Both the position numbers and the translations under genes were made by a program. 64,000 nt of DNA from Lutraria lutraria (Eukaryota > Mollusca > Bivalvia > Venerida > Mactridae), in assembly GCA_964023205.1 (NCBI GenBank), contig OZ026833.1, positions 44,890,441 to 44,954,440 on the forward strand, written 5' to 3'. The notes under the pieces were generated by a model. The model had not been told where the DNA came from. It did no database searches and saw nothing but the letters and a program-made list of their open reading frames with translations. This document shows positions 42,301-52,761 of the stretch, piece after piece (the stretch's first letter is position 1; the number at the start of each line of letters is the position of its first letter).

Positions 42301-45300
42301 TGTGTACAGTTCCCATCAAACTGGTTGCAGTTTGAATATCCACCTTTGCAATTTCCTGAACATGTCTGGCTACAATTTTGTCCAAAGTGTCTTTCATCAC
42401 ATGCTTAAACGTCATTGATAATAAACGTATAGCATTACTGGAGTGTGCGAAAACAATGGACTATTTAATTGTGCTTTTTGTGTTTTAAATACGCTCAATT
42501 AATAAGACTTAGTGTAGATCTACCCTGTTCATACATAGACAAAAGCACCTTAACGTTCTATTAAAATTGGCACGAACAACAACTTTTTATAATAGGCATA
42601 ATATACCTGAATTCAATTATTTACAAGTCTTGTACTAAACTTACGGGTTTCGCAGGAGTCTCCAATCCAACCCGGGGCACACAGATCGCATCGCATCGAC
42701 GAGTCATTTCCACCACGTGTACAATTACGTCCACCGGAGCAATGGCAGGTTTGTGAACATTTATCTCCAAATCGGTTCAGTGGACACTCTGAAAATGTCA
42801 CAGTCTTATAATACATGTTCAATATTTAGGACTCGTATATTGTAAGTTTTATGAAAGGTTGAAGAATATATCCGAATAACGAAATGGTCAGTGCTATAAT
42901 AATGTAAAACGGAACTTGTATTTTTTAAAAAGCAGTTCTACACTTTAATTTTGACATTTAAGGGTGGTCACTCGTGAGCTTTTGTGATACAAAGCACTCT
43001 CGCTATATGTCGTAAAATTTCAAGTTGAAATGATTGTATTTATTTATCGTTTAATGTAGTCAACAGTGTCATTTAAATGCATAAATAATTTTAAAGCAGC
43101 GTTTTCTTCATCGCTGAATTTTACTGCTTTTACGACACGCAGTCAATTTAGTTCGTCTGTATAGATACAACAACAATATGCCGTTAATTATTTATCAGTT
43201 TAAGGTTGTTAAAGTGTGTATGAATACATTAATATAACCTGGTTTGCAAATAATTGTTTCATCAAAGTTCTTAAAAAGTGTTTATATATAAACCATTGTT
43301 TATTTCTTTTCGATATTTATATTAAATTAGTTGCTGTTGTAAAATCAAGTTCAGCATTATGAACACATATCTGTTGAAAAATATTCATCCAAAATGCATG
43401 CAAGTCCATCAAATATAATTGTTTTTGATATGCATATGCGATTATTTGTGCAGCATGCAGTGGTTTTGTCTTGAAATAGATCATATCACCTAAAACGTAA
43501 TTTTACGAAAAAATCCACGAGTGACCACCCTTAAGTTTATTTACTTATAGTATAAGTGATACCGTGAAATAAATATACGAAATTTCTACCACTTAAAAAT
43601 GAACATATTTTAAAGTATTTCATCATGCGACTAATTATTTCTTTCACAACTTGAAAGGATTTATTGATATACTTTGATGCTTGCGACTGTCACATAAAAC
43701 TGTATACCATCTGACGTTCAGCTGTATAAAATTATGTAAACATCCGAATACAGAAATAGACATCAATAACTGGATAACAGTACCATATTTATTGATAACT
43801 CTTTGCGAACGCTATAAGATAACAAACAAAAATTGTACGTACCTGTGCGATATATTTTGACTTCACAAATAGTCAAATATTGATGGTCTGTCTTTCTGAT
43901 GATAAGGTTCTTAAACAATCTTGGTTCAGGCAATGCGATATTTGATTTCAGATTCATGTTCGGTAATTGTGAAACAATGAACCCAGGCTTTCCTGCTCCA
44001 TTAAATGTTGTATTGGAAATACATATTTCTAAATTGCTGTATTGTTCCGTGTTGCCTGTAAATAAACATTACTGTTTTGACAAACAAAGAAAACACAGTT
44101 TGTGATACAAATATGCCTAAACAAAAATGCCAATAATTATTATTAACGAGTAGGGTATGCACAAGATCAGGTAAAATCAAACTCTTCATTCCATTCATCG
44201 GTACAGACAACCATTGAATAGAGTCCACTGGGGTATATATCTCCAATACAAACAGTTGTAGATTATTTGAACATGTGAATGAACTTTAATTTGTCTACGT
44301 ATACATGTGTATTATGGATAAGTCAACATTAAATTTGAGTTTATAACTGCAGTATCACATATTGTTCAGGCCAAGTCATCTATACTTGAATGATTCTTAC
44401 CTAATCATCAACCATATAAAGATCTACTTTGCCATTCTGATGCCAACCCATTCTCATTTTATTAAAACGAATCAAAGAATAGCTAATTATATTTATTACA
44501 TGTACTGGTTCAACGTATATGTAAATACATTGATTTCTCCAATCGTGTCTCTCATCGGACTAAATGCCGAATTGAAAGACTACTATTAATATACTTATTC
44601 ATAACTTATTAATGAGTGTTAAATTTGATGCTATTAAGGAGAATATGTCCTGCCAAAGCGTTATATATATATGACGATATATAGCCATCATATAGTTGTG
44701 TATATAAAATGAACGAGAACCTTTATTCTGCTTATAACAGTACACGCGTGCGTTATATTTTGAACAAAACTGTTTTAAGGATTTCAATCTCTAATTCGGA
44801 ACCTCCATTTTGAAGAGTACTCAATTTCATGAATTTTACTGACATATTGACAAACCCCACTGAGACCATACTTTTTTCTTTTCCTTTTTAGTTTTTAGAT
44901 AATGTTTCGTATTAAGAACATGATTTTATACAGTTATATGGAAGAAAATATGTATTCCAATTTTTTTGACGTCTTGTTTATTGGAATTTATACATGGTTA
45001 ATTAGCGAAAATCAAGTAACTATTGATTTCTGACACAATTTTTTTCAAAACCGGACGGTGAAACTTTTCAAAATTTAGTGTAGACATTATACACATAGTA
45101 GCTGATTTTGAGAAAATTTCAGCTGTTTCCCTGCTTTAGTTTTTGTTTTAATGATATTTATCAATTCGTTACTTTTTGGTAAAAGGTTAAAATCTTGACT
45201 AAATCTTAAAGGGGCTGGGTTACATTTTTCACTTTTTCTGCAACATTGTAATATCAAACATCGTATAAATAATTTAAATTGACTAAACATTGGTTACCCT

Positions 45301-48300
45301 ATTTATTGTATCATCTGTTAGAGAGATAGGCCGATTTTCATAAAGGTGACTTCATTTGTTTTTGGTACTTTTTTACGTTAGGGGTAGAGGAACAAAAATG
45401 GTTCTAACTCTCTTAACTGACGGTAAAAGTTTTTAAAAATTCACCCGTAAATGTCTTAATGGGTATACAAAAGAATGACAATATTTTAAATACGATCCTA
45501 AACACTTCATATTAGACTTCGAAAACATAATTATAAAATCATAGAACCAATAAAGCGACATACCATTTACGCCATAGTATTGCTACAACCGAGCATTTTA
45601 ATGTCATTCTTCAGAATTGAAAGCATAATCTGATATGCTGAATGTCATAATGGACGTTTAGTTTATTTTGACGAACAAAAATAGGCAAATCTGGACCTAA
45701 GTCATAAAATAATCATAATTTGCACATATTATCAACCTCTAAACTTTACAGATTACTTTCGAAATTGTTCTGTTCGGTTTATTAAAACTGCAAATTTCCT
45801 TTCTTACTGTTTTATTATATAAATTTATACAGTCATACACAAGATCTATTCATCAGTACTTACTTCCGTCCATACGACCAAATATCTCAATCCTGTCAAT
45901 CAGATATTGATAATGTAAATCAATCTGCCACCACGGTGATTGCTCAATGTGTGTTCCACTACAACACTGACATGTATCAGGATGTCCTAACATTCTACCA
46001 TCTATAGCTTTAGTACTATCCCATGGAAAACCACCATACATGAAAGTGCTTGACATGTATGTTGTTGAATTGATAAGTTCGATCAAATTTCCTCCTTAAA
46101 TGTTAATTTTCAGATTCACAAGCCATGTATGGAATGTTACAAAATTTACTATTCATTCCACAATACGTTCACGTTTTCTGTAAATTCTCATTTGATCTGT
46201 GAAATTGCCTATATAATCATGAAAATAATCAACCCATGCGCATTTCTTTGACAAACACGTAGTTGACTAATACATTTTAGCCATCGGATTGTACACTAGA
46301 AAATATTGTTGCGGAGTAAATTCTTAGAATCGACTAAATTTGTCAATTTCGGTTGTAAGAATTAAATCGCGAATGCATGGCAACCGATATCTTTTAAATG
46401 CACACACTGTGTTACTCATACAATTGATATGTGGCTATTCATAGTTAATGTTATGTAAATGCAAACAAAACGAAAATTAATTTAAGTTTGTATTGTATTG
46501 TAAATGCTACGAGTAAATACAAATACTTATATGCATAACAATACTTCACGTGTAATAGTTAGTGTTACTTTTTCTTGAAAGGTTAATTTTGACTTAATGC
46601 TAACTCATATATTTTCCATATTTTAAACCTGATTAAAGTCTTACTTGGTACTGTATAAACTTCAACTTCACACACCACAAGTGGACCTGTCCTGCCCGGT
46701 GGATCTCTGTAAGTTCCTGGTAGGTCTATTTTCACATACTGAACTGACATTGGGTAGACTAATTGTACGACAACATGTCCCACAGACAATGAATAATTAG
46801 TATCTGTGTACACATTCAGATTTGTGTCCTCACCCGTAACATTCACTCGAAAACCTTTTAATTGTTCTGTAAATTATGATAATTACACGATAATGTTTGG
46901 CTCCGATATGATTAATTAGATTCTATAATAACATGTTATATAGTTAATGACTATTGAGCTATTTAATAAGGAATGATATTCAGTAGCTTAGTAGTCAACA
47001 ACTCTTATATAAATGCATTTGACTTAAAACATTGAGGATTTCATTCATAATTCATTGTTGTTACACCATTTGATACATGACATTTGTGTGTCCCCATCAT
47101 TCAGGCTTTAACCCGATCAAAATGCGTTTAACTATAGATCATAGAATACAAAGTAATATATATCTGTAATCTGATACACATTTTATATTCATAATTTAGC
47201 GTTCTAATATGTATGTAAAAAACATCTAGCACAAATAAAGTTATAAATAAATGTAATTATGTAAATATATGATTAAGATCTCTACTTCTATTATCAAAGA
47301 TAGCCAATTGCACAAGATATAAAATATAGACCCTATTACAGTAACAATTTAAACCATGAAAACACTTTTATTTGACTAGTATCTTGTTTCTTGGAAAAAG
47401 TTTTTTTCACATGTTCTCATTTGTGTTCGTCTTAAATGTGTAACGAAAACATATCAAACGAATGTTTCTTTCATCTATAACATGCTTTATCCGGATTGTC
47501 ATTGTAATTGTTTAAACGTGGTCATAATGAGTAATATATATCAATACCAATATTGTCTCTTCGTCCATATACGATGATTTTGTCTATAGTGTAAATTTTG
47601 CCTAGGTCAACTTGCCACCATGGATCATATTCATTACCTGTACCGCTGAAATCAACATTACTACCATTGCGACACTGTTTCTGTCCATCTACTGCACGAT
47701 CTGAGGACCAATGCTGGCCACCGACTGGCCATACAACTGTACTTGATTGATTTGTAATTTTGTTTCGTGCTACATTTATCCTGCCTAAATTACAAATAAT
47801 ACTTTAATTACGTACCTGTTGCAATGAATGTTATCGTGTAGGTTTCGCAAAATGTTCATTAAAGGGTGTGACCGAAGCTTTTAAGAATAATAATTACAAA
47901 TAAACCATTATATAAAATATTTAAGAAATTGACGGAGACAAAAACAGGACAGAATCATCCATAAATTAAACTCCAAAATCAAGGTATGTCTGTAGATTAA
48001 CAATTTCTCGTACGTGATAAATGGTTTCCGATACATGTTCAGAATAAAATAGATACTACAATAGGTGTGTATGAGTTATTGCCTCAATTGTGAGAGTAAA
48101 ACATGTATAAATGCCTTCTTACATATCAAAGCCTTACTTACGGTCATTCTTTTACGAACAAACTTGTGGACATTTAATAGTTAAATTGTATAAGCATTGC
48201 GTTATCAAATGCACACTCAATATACATGTACAAAGAAACCAACAAACCTAGAGATAGTGTATTTCCATGGTGATACAAACCGCACAAACACATCAGTGTG

Positions 48301-48320
48301 TACAAAATCACTAAGTACAT
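30309..48320 (-). CDS. F-type lectin / multi-EGF transmembrane receptor with ITAM tail, complete 15-exon model
   Basis: Minus-strand exons in order: 48320-48248 (signal peptide, MYLVILYTLMCLCGLYHHG), 47784-47548 and 46866-46645 (first F-type lectin/fucolectin domain: SSDRAVDG, PWWQVDLG, GRRDN), 46094-45864 and 44055-43843 (second domain: AIDG, CQCCSGT, PWWQIDL, GRMDG). Then one exon per EGF-like module: 42788-42645, 42403-42260, 36917-36780, 35987-35853, 34239-34102, 33459-33322, 32553-32416. Then 31083-30949 (membrane helix, residues about 664-686, followed by KLRR), micro-exon 30725-30701, and 30456-30309 (tail, stop TAA). All are GT/AG, nearly all are phase 1-1, and they sum to 2259 nt or 752 residues. 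Each EGF module has six to eight Cys in the Draper/MEGF/SR-F spacing (CxxxxFGxxCxxxCxC...GWxGxxC). The tail has Y710-V-N (a Grb2 SH2-type site) and ends YTSL-(10 residues)-YEMI at 735-752, an ITAM. By analogy with Draper/CED-1/MEGF10 it may be a phagocytic or fucose-sensing immune receptor; ligand and pathway are inferred. A 5' UTR intron is likely, with an acceptor just above the ATG. Confidence 0.8.
31809..31946 (-). pseudogene. Decayed EGF-like exon of the receptor gene
   Basis: It is a close paralog of the exon at 32416-32553 and has the same 138-nt length and a good acceptor. It has lost the donor (GCTG followed by ATAATA instead of GTAACA). Two module cysteines have become Arg (TGT to CGT, TGC to CGC) and the conserved GW has become GG. 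Because EGF exons are phase 1-1, skipping it keeps the frame from 32416 to the membrane exon at 31083. It is probably a silent duplicate. Confidence 0.7.
35298..35548 (-). pseudogene. Orphan half F-type lectin exon, probably decayed
   Basis: The minus-strand reading gives CRCCSRTENKDGSPSWWQIN followed by LSQKYLINALFSVW, clearly the first half of an F-type lectin domain as in exon 46094-45864. The expected GRSNG at its end lies in another frame (a one-base shift after TTTGG). The donor is then in the wrong phase, and no second-half exon follows before the next EGF exon at 34239. Including it would break the receptor frame. Confidence 0.55.
36965..37010 (+). repeat. 46-bp inverted repeat, left arm
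   Basis: Begins TATGGAAGGGAATATCCGCC. The reverse complement, with one mismatch, is at 41565-41610, about 4.6 kb away in the same intron. The TTAAATGACAATTGCATCTTG block at its inner end recurs at about 37038. The arms may be ends of an inserted element or traces of an inverted duplication. Confidence 0.65.
38752..38913. mobile_element. MITE related to the 174-bp family
   Basis: Starts CAGTCAAGACTTTGAAC and ends GGAGGTTTGACAG. The interior resembles the copy at 11192 (GGCCTATATTGACAGATGGC shared almost exactly). It is diverged and slightly shorter. Confidence 0.55.
40207..40292. repeat. Fold-back hairpin, 34-nt arms
   Basis: Arms 40207-40240 and 40259-40292 are reverse complements with two mismatches around an 18-nt loop. 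The stem core includes CAGCGCAACA and GTCGTAACT. It is GC-richer than its surroundings and has no coding potential; a mobile-element end or solo fold-back is likely. Confidence 0.7.
40334..40405 (-). repeat. tRNA-like SINE head
   Basis: The minus strand reads TTAGCTCCGAGTTAGTAGAGC (A-box region), then a CATGCAAG anticodon-loop-like stretch and a B box GTATTCGAGCCCC. It resembles a tRNA but lacks a clean acceptor stem, so it is more likely SINE-derived than a working tRNA. Confidence 0.5.
40596..40678 (-). repeat. tRNA-like SINE head, second copy
   Basis: The minus strand has AATTGGTAATGC, CTTGCAAGCAGGAGG and a perfect B box GGTTCGAGCCC. A non-tRNA tail (CATCCTATTACATTTGGGGC) follows. It is related to the copy 240 bp away, suggesting tandem or nested SINE insertions. 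Confidence 0.5.
40804..40819. repeat. Poly-C tract
   Basis: A homopolymer run of C in an otherwise AT-rich intron; its length in the assembly may be unreliable. Confidence 0.8.
41565..41610 (-). repeat. 46-bp inverted repeat, right arm
   Basis: Reverse complement of 36965-37010 with a single difference. Confidence 0.65.
42962..43530. mobile_element. 569-bp non-autonomous element with TTAA target duplication
   Basis: Inverted ends GGGTGGTCACTCGTG (42962-42976) and CACGAGTGACCACCC (43516-43530) are perfect over 15 bp. Each is flanked by TTAA (42958-42961 and 43531-43534), the target duplication typical of piggyBac-type transposons. No ORF is present. It sits in the intron between the second lectin domain and the first EGF exon. 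Confidence 0.75.
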
Positions 48321-50400
48321 TCTGAACAGATATTTGCTGAAAAAAGGAAGTATATATATGTTGTCATATGGATATGCAAAGCTGACCACTTATTAGGAGA
48401 GAAAATTGGTAAACATAATTCGATAAAACTGAATTGCATGCATAATAGTAAACTTGGATATAGTGAAAAAGAATCATCATCCCCGAACACGCCATTTTCA
48501 TTTGATAGTAATGAAGCAAATGAAATATGGATATAATGAAGTAAGAAACAGCCACCTCAAGCATAGCCGTTAACGTTTATGAGTCTTGCAATAATAACAC
48601 ACACATTGCGAAATTTCATTTTTGTTTTTAAGCTAGTATCCGACGAAATGTCGTTAAATTATTTAACTAGTTTGGTACAATGGTCAGATGAACCATACAA
48701 TGGTCCAGAGTTAATTACCATTCATTGTCCTCATTATTCCTTGACTAACTTAATACTTCTTTATTCGAGGCGGACAACAGTGGAGACCTACTGTCGTGCG
48801 CGCAATATATTAAGTAAAATAATTGCAGGAAATCATGCGATATGTATCAAACCGGCAGCTTTTTTATCACTAAAATAAGCGTCCTTTTTTAAATTCGCTC
48901 GTGTTATATTTCTCATTAATTACACGTAGCAAGAAAATCATAAAACATATTTTATTACTATTATGTATGGGAGTTTATTATGCCTGTCAATAATTTTGAT
49001 GAAATAAGGACTGCCTAATTAAGTATTTTCAGAAATTAGCACCGCATTCATTTTTTTGTTTGTTCTATAAAAGCTTTGACCACAATGATATTCAAGTCAT
49101 GTGAAGTAATATTTGTCTGACAATTCGAAACAAAAACAATTACACTTTATATATGTATGTATATATGTATGTATGTATGGTTTCATAGATTGCTCTTTAG
49201 CATTAATAAATGCTTCGAAATGGTTGCGATGACACTATTTTTTATTCATTCAATATTTTTCGTTTGTTTTGCATTGAAAAATGCTTAAACAATGTACTAC
49301 ATTTTGTAATTGCAAATTCATGCATGTCCATCAGAAATTCGATAATTATATAATTTTACAAAAAAATCAGTATGCATAATTAGAGTTTGTAAACAAGTTA
49401 TGTCGTGGAACCAGCAATAGTTATTTAAATAAGTTATTTCAATTAATGAGACAAGTATTGTATCATTATCTAAAACAAACCACATATACTTTTTAAAATA
49501 TATTGAAACTGATACCTGGTCGAAATCCGACCTAATTTTTAAAACAATCATATTTATTGGAAGTGAGTTTTGGTTCGCCTAACAGTCAAAACAAAGTAAT
49601 TCATATCATACATCATTCACATGACTTGTGAACATGACAGACTTAGTCGAATTTATCAGAAGCATTCAAGTTTGAATAAAACAAAACGAACACAAACTTA
49701 CTATTACAATGCAATCTAAACTTCCCCCTTGTCACCACAAATATTTCACTCACAATGTGATGGAGGAAGTGAATTTGTGTTATATAACCCCGTTATCTGA
49801 CGTTATATTGACATTCAATAAAGATAAAAACGAAGACCCAGATAGTAAATTGTGTTCAATGGCTAACGTTGACAAAATTCAAGTGTTATTTTTTTTAATG
49901 ATACAATGTGTTATCTATACCCACGTAGTTATCCTCTGAATATAATATATTTCATATGAAACTATGTTCTGTGTATAACCTTCATATGAAGACATCCTGT
50001 GCAACCCAAACCATCTGTGCATATATATCGATAAGGTTTCATATACAAGATGGACTTATAAACGGAATATTTTAATGAACTGGTCTCTGAAATCAGTGGT
50101 CGTCATGAGACTTTCTTGTTACTAACATGATCATTAAATGCGATTAGGCATTCTTTCAAACGCAAAAATGATGGAAGGTGGGAGTGACACATATTGCATA
50201 AATAAATAAGTCCATGATACAGAAAAATGTCCTTGAAGCAAACAAGATACACATTGAACATACCCAGATTAGTTAAGCGATGAGTGTATTGTCAGTGTTA
50301 TAACAACGTTATTGAGCATGTAAGAACTGTTCTTGTTTGAATTCATTACAGAAACTTAAGTCGACGTCAGAGCGTTCGGAACAGCGTGCTGCAACCAATT
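48321..50400. other. Receptor gene 5' flank up to the Polinton
   Basis: The sequence TTTTTTCAG just above the receptor ATG suggests a 5' UTR intron. A possible UTR exon ends at a GTAAGT on the minus strand near 49701, about 80 bp below a minus-strand TATATAA (49780-49786). This promoter placement is tentative. No other gene is supportable. Confidence 0.35.
49152..49182. repeat. (TATG)n-rich microsatellite
   Basis: Short run of TATG/TATA tetranucleotides upstream of the receptor gene start. Confidence 0.6.
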
Positions 50401-50412
50401 ACTGTGTAAGGC

Positions 50413-50426
50413 TGGGTGTACACCCA
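50413..50426. repeat. 14-bp perfect palindrome near the element's left boundary
   Basis: TGGGTGTACACCCA, at the transition from AT-rich host sequence to the element. It could be host DNA or part of the terminal repeat; no partner is visible. Confidence 0.35.
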
Positions 50427-50510
50427 CGCAGACACTAAAGTTCATTTCAAGTTTGATATTGAAGTGATGTTAGTAGTAATGGGCGGTACCCTGGGGACCA
50501 AATCAACGTT

Positions 50511-50596
50511 ATTGGTCCCCAGAAGTTTTCAAAATTGTGACAAATTGGGACAATTGGTCCCCAGAAGTTTTCAAAATTGTGACAAATTGGGACCCC
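50511..50596. repeat. Two-copy 42-bp direct repeat
   Basis: Two copies with period 42, starting at 50511 and 50553 (ATTGGTCCCCAGAAG...TTGGGAC). Just left of it, TGGGGACCAA and TTGGTCCCCA form an inverted pair. This may be part of the terminal inverted repeat of the element. Confidence 0.6.
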
Positions 50597-50694
50597 AAAA
50601 TAGTATGAATTGGATTTTAGAAATGTTCTGGGTACTGTGTGTGTGTGTGTATAGACTAAGACAATGAGAGAATTTTCTTTCGAAAAGACATGGT

Positions 50695-50732
50695 GGCCCT
50701 GAAAAGGGCCGTTGGTGGTCCTGAAAAGGACC
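50695..50732 (-). terminator. Two tandem histone-type 3' stem-loops
   Basis: Read on the minus strand, downstream of the stop at 50764: GGTCCTTTTCAGGACC (50732-50717) then GGCCCTTTTCAGGGCC (50710-50695). Each has a 6-bp stem and UUUC loop, preceded by CCAAC and followed by ACCA. This is the geometry of the metazoan replication-dependent histone mRNA hairpin bound by SLBP. Twelve nt after the second stem comes CGAAAGAAAA, like the purine-rich histone downstream element that pairs with U7 snRNA. No AATAAA lies between the stop and the hairpins. Confidence 0.75.
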
Positions 50733-50763
50733 GTTGGTTTCTTCATAGCTGTTAGTCGGATCT

Positions 50764-51474
50764 TCATTTCTTTATTTCTTTACCATACTTGCCCCGAGGT
50801 TGTTTCTCAAGATCATGTTTTCGTTTCTTCGTTTCTGTCATCTCCGGTTTCTTTTTGTCATGCTCCGGTTTCTTCTTGTCATGCTCCGGTTTCTTTTTCT
50901 CATGCTCATGTTTTCGTTTCTTTGAATCATACATAAACTGTACAGGTACAATCATTTCTTGTGGCTTAAACCGTACTTCTTGATTCTTCATGAGTCTGAC
51001 CATCTCTTGCATGACTTGATTCATCTGTACCATTTCTTCCTTGATACCTTGTAGAACAGACAATCCCGTTGTAGGCTTTGCATCACCCGTTGTATTAGAC
51101 TGTGTTTTCGCCATAGGGGGCTGTGTATTCGTCATAGTGGGTTGTACATCTACCATAGGCTGTGTATTCGTCATAGTGGGTTGTACATCTACCATAGGCT
51201 GTGTATTCGTCATAGTGGGTTGTACATCTACCATGGGTTGTATCGGCTGTACATCTACCATGGGGGGTTGTACATCTACCATGGACTGTTGACTGTATTG
51301 GCTGTACAGTGGTTGACTGTATTGGCTGTACTGTGGCTGCCTATACTGTAGTTGACCGTACTTTGGCTGGTTGTACTTCGGCTGGTTGTAATGCATACCC
51401 GCATTCGGATCTATCAACTCAGATGATTCTAGTGCTTCTCTCAATACATCGTACGGCATGTTGAAGGACTCCAT
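50764..51474 (-). CDS. Low-complexity repeat protein with basic C-terminus (Polinton accessory gene)
   Basis: It is read from the ATG at 51474 (236 residues, MESFNMPYDVLREALESSEL). The frame extends upstream to 51531, but without an ATG. A promoter-like ACAAATA and a TCAGAC initiator-like site lie just above the ATG. In order: a short acidic start; tandem YNQPKY/YSQ repeats; VDVQPTMTNTQPM repeats (period 13 residues, about three copies); a possible amphipathic segment (IKEEMVQMNQVMQEMVRLMK); and a lysine-rich tail with KKKPEHD repeats and NLS-like KKRKH. It is not recognised as any known family. It ends in two histone-type hairpins. It is a nuclear accessory or scaffolding protein by composition only. 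Confidence 0.65.
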   Translation of the reverse strand: MESFNMPYDVLREALESSELIDPNAGMHYNQPKYNQPKYGQLQYRQPQYSQYSQPLYSQYSQQSMVDVQPPMVDVQPIQPMVDVQPTMTNTQPMVDVQPTMTNTQPMVDVQPTMTNTQPPMAKTQSNTTGDAKPTTGLSVLQGIKEEMVQMNQVMQEMVRLMKNQEVRFKPQEMIVPVQFMYDSKKRKHEHEKKKPEHDKKKPEHDKKKPEMTETKKRKHDLEKQPRGKYGKEIKK

Positions 51475-51550
51475 GCTAGATAATGAAAAAATAGTGTCTG
51501 AGCCGGGGGTATTTGTACTTTTTGCCTGCACGCGCCAGTGTTCTATTAGG

Positions 51551-51665
51551 TCAAGGTCAATTGTGAGAAGTTTTTTTTGAATACGTGTGACACTTCAAGT
51601 TTTTTTTTGAACAAGTGTGACACTTCAAGTTTTTTTTTGAACAAGTGTTTGACACGTCAAGGTCA
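51551..51665 (-). promoter_or_regulatory. Upstream region with two TCAAGGTCA sites and 31-bp direct repeats
   Basis: Perfect TCAAGGTCA nonamers (extended half-site of NR5A/ERR-type nuclear receptors) at 51551-51559 and 51657-51665. Between them are three copies of a segment of about 31 bp containing GTGTGACACTTCAAG and a T-run. It lies directly above the minus-strand low-complexity gene, so it probably belongs to its promoter. Confidence 0.45.
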
Positions 51666-51687
51666 AGGTTATATTGTAGATATGCTT

Positions 51688-52163
51688 TGTACACATTATA
51701 CTATCACAGCAATTTGAACACTGTACACATTATACTATCACAGCAATTTGAATACTGTACACATTATACTATCACAGCAATTTGAATACTGTACACATTA
51801 TACTATCACAGCAATTTGAATACTGTACACATTATACTATCACAGCAATTTGAATACTGTACACATTATACTATCACAGCAATTTGAATACTGTACACAT
51901 TATACCATCACAGCAATTTGAATACTGTACACATTATACTATCACAGCAATTTGAATACTGTACACATTATACTATCACAGCAATTTGAATACTGTACAC
52001 ATTATACTATCACAGCAATTTGAATACTGTACACATTATACTATCACAGCAATTTGAATACTGTACACATTATACTATCACAGCAATTTGAATACTGTAC
52101 ACATTATACTATCACAGCAATTTGAATACTGTACACATTATACTATCACAGCACTTTGTGGGA
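51688..52163. repeat. Tandem array, 14 units of 34 bp
   Basis: Units start at 51688 and every 34 bp to 52130. Each begins TGTACACATTATACTATCAC and continues AGCAATTTGAATAC. Thirteen are near identical (one has ACCATC for ACTATC) and the last ends in CACTTTG. More diverged units continue to about 52290. The units are contiguous with no spacers. It lies between two minus-strand genes. A regulatory array, origin or assembly-variable minisatellite are all possible. Confidence 0.9.
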
Positions 52164-52402
52164 AATACTTTGTACATCACAGCACTTTGCATACATTTGT
52201 GGGAAATACTTTGTACACATCATACAATCACAGCAATTTGAATACATTTGTTGAAAATGATTGTACATATCATACTATCACAGCACTTTGTAGGAAATGT
52301 TTATAGAAAACTTACCTCACACCGTATATTTGTATTTGGTGTTATCAGATAGGACTGTAAATATTGACAATATGAGAGTGATTCTTTCTGAATTGTATGG
52401 GG

Positions 52403-52418
52403 GGCCCTGAAAAGGGCC
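52403..52418 (-). terminator. Histone-type 3' stem-loop
   Basis: The minus strand reads GGCCCTTTTCAGGGCC, 20 nt after the stop at 52438, again preceded by CCAAC. Twelve nt after the stem comes CAGAAAGAAT, very close to the CAAGAAAGA-type histone downstream element and at the same spacing as at 50695. Confidence 0.75.
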
Positions 52419-52437
52419 GTTGGTACTTGTATGGGGA

Positions 52438-52761
52438 TTAATGGCGTTGACCGCATCTCCCCATACAAGCGGGACACCACTTGTCCCATTTCTGGACATC
52501 CTTGGGGTCCGGCGTGGGTTGGTAGAGGTTCGAAGGAACCTCTATTAACTCATCTTCCCAGTTCTCTGGGGTTGATTCTTGAGGGGTATCCCCCCAGTCC
52601 TCTTCCCCAGAGCAGACCTCCACCTCCTCTGCAAACTGCTTTCCCTCTCTCAGGGTCTTGACCTCCAACCTCAACTCTTCTAACTGCATCTCCAGTTGTT
52701 CAATATACCGCCCTAAGGCAGCATATTTTCTCTTAATAATATTGACTGTACGTTGAGACAT
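52438..52761 (-). CDS. Small coiled-coil protein with C-terminal Cys cluster (Polinton accessory gene)
   Basis: 107 residues from ATG at 52761. The first 45 residues are a heptad coiled coil (YIEQLEMQLEELRLEVKTL). An acidic Pro/Glu-rich middle follows, and the protein ends WDKWCPACMGRCGQRH, a CxxCxxxC cluster that could bind zinc. It shares an intergenic promoter region with the divergent gene at 52987 and ends in a histone-type hairpin. Family not recognised. Adintovirus genomes are known to carry small accessory proteins with Cys motifs, but no specific homology is claimed. Confidence 0.6.
   Translation of the reverse strand: MSQRTVNIIKRKYAALGRYIEQLEMQLEELRLEVKTLREGKQFAEEVEVCSGEEDWGDTPQESTPENWEDELIEVPSNLYQPTPDPKDVQKWDKWCPACMGRCGQRH

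Noticed and set aside
49709..49939. Plus-strand frame with a hydrophobic end (MANVDKIQVLFFLMIQCV)
   Set aside because: Looks a little like a signal peptide but has no convincing donor or downstream exon.
50447..50767. Minus-strand 106-residue open frame
   Set aside because: It runs through the direct repeats and the histone-type hairpins, has no family pattern, and shadows non-coding 3' sequence.
51041..51351. Plus-strand frames rich in VGCTSTI and CIRHSGLY repeats
   Set aside because: Shadows of the minus-strand repeat protein.
51688..52163. CRISPR-like periodic array
   Set aside because: Units are directly contiguous with no unique spacers, in a eukaryotic element; it is a minisatellite.
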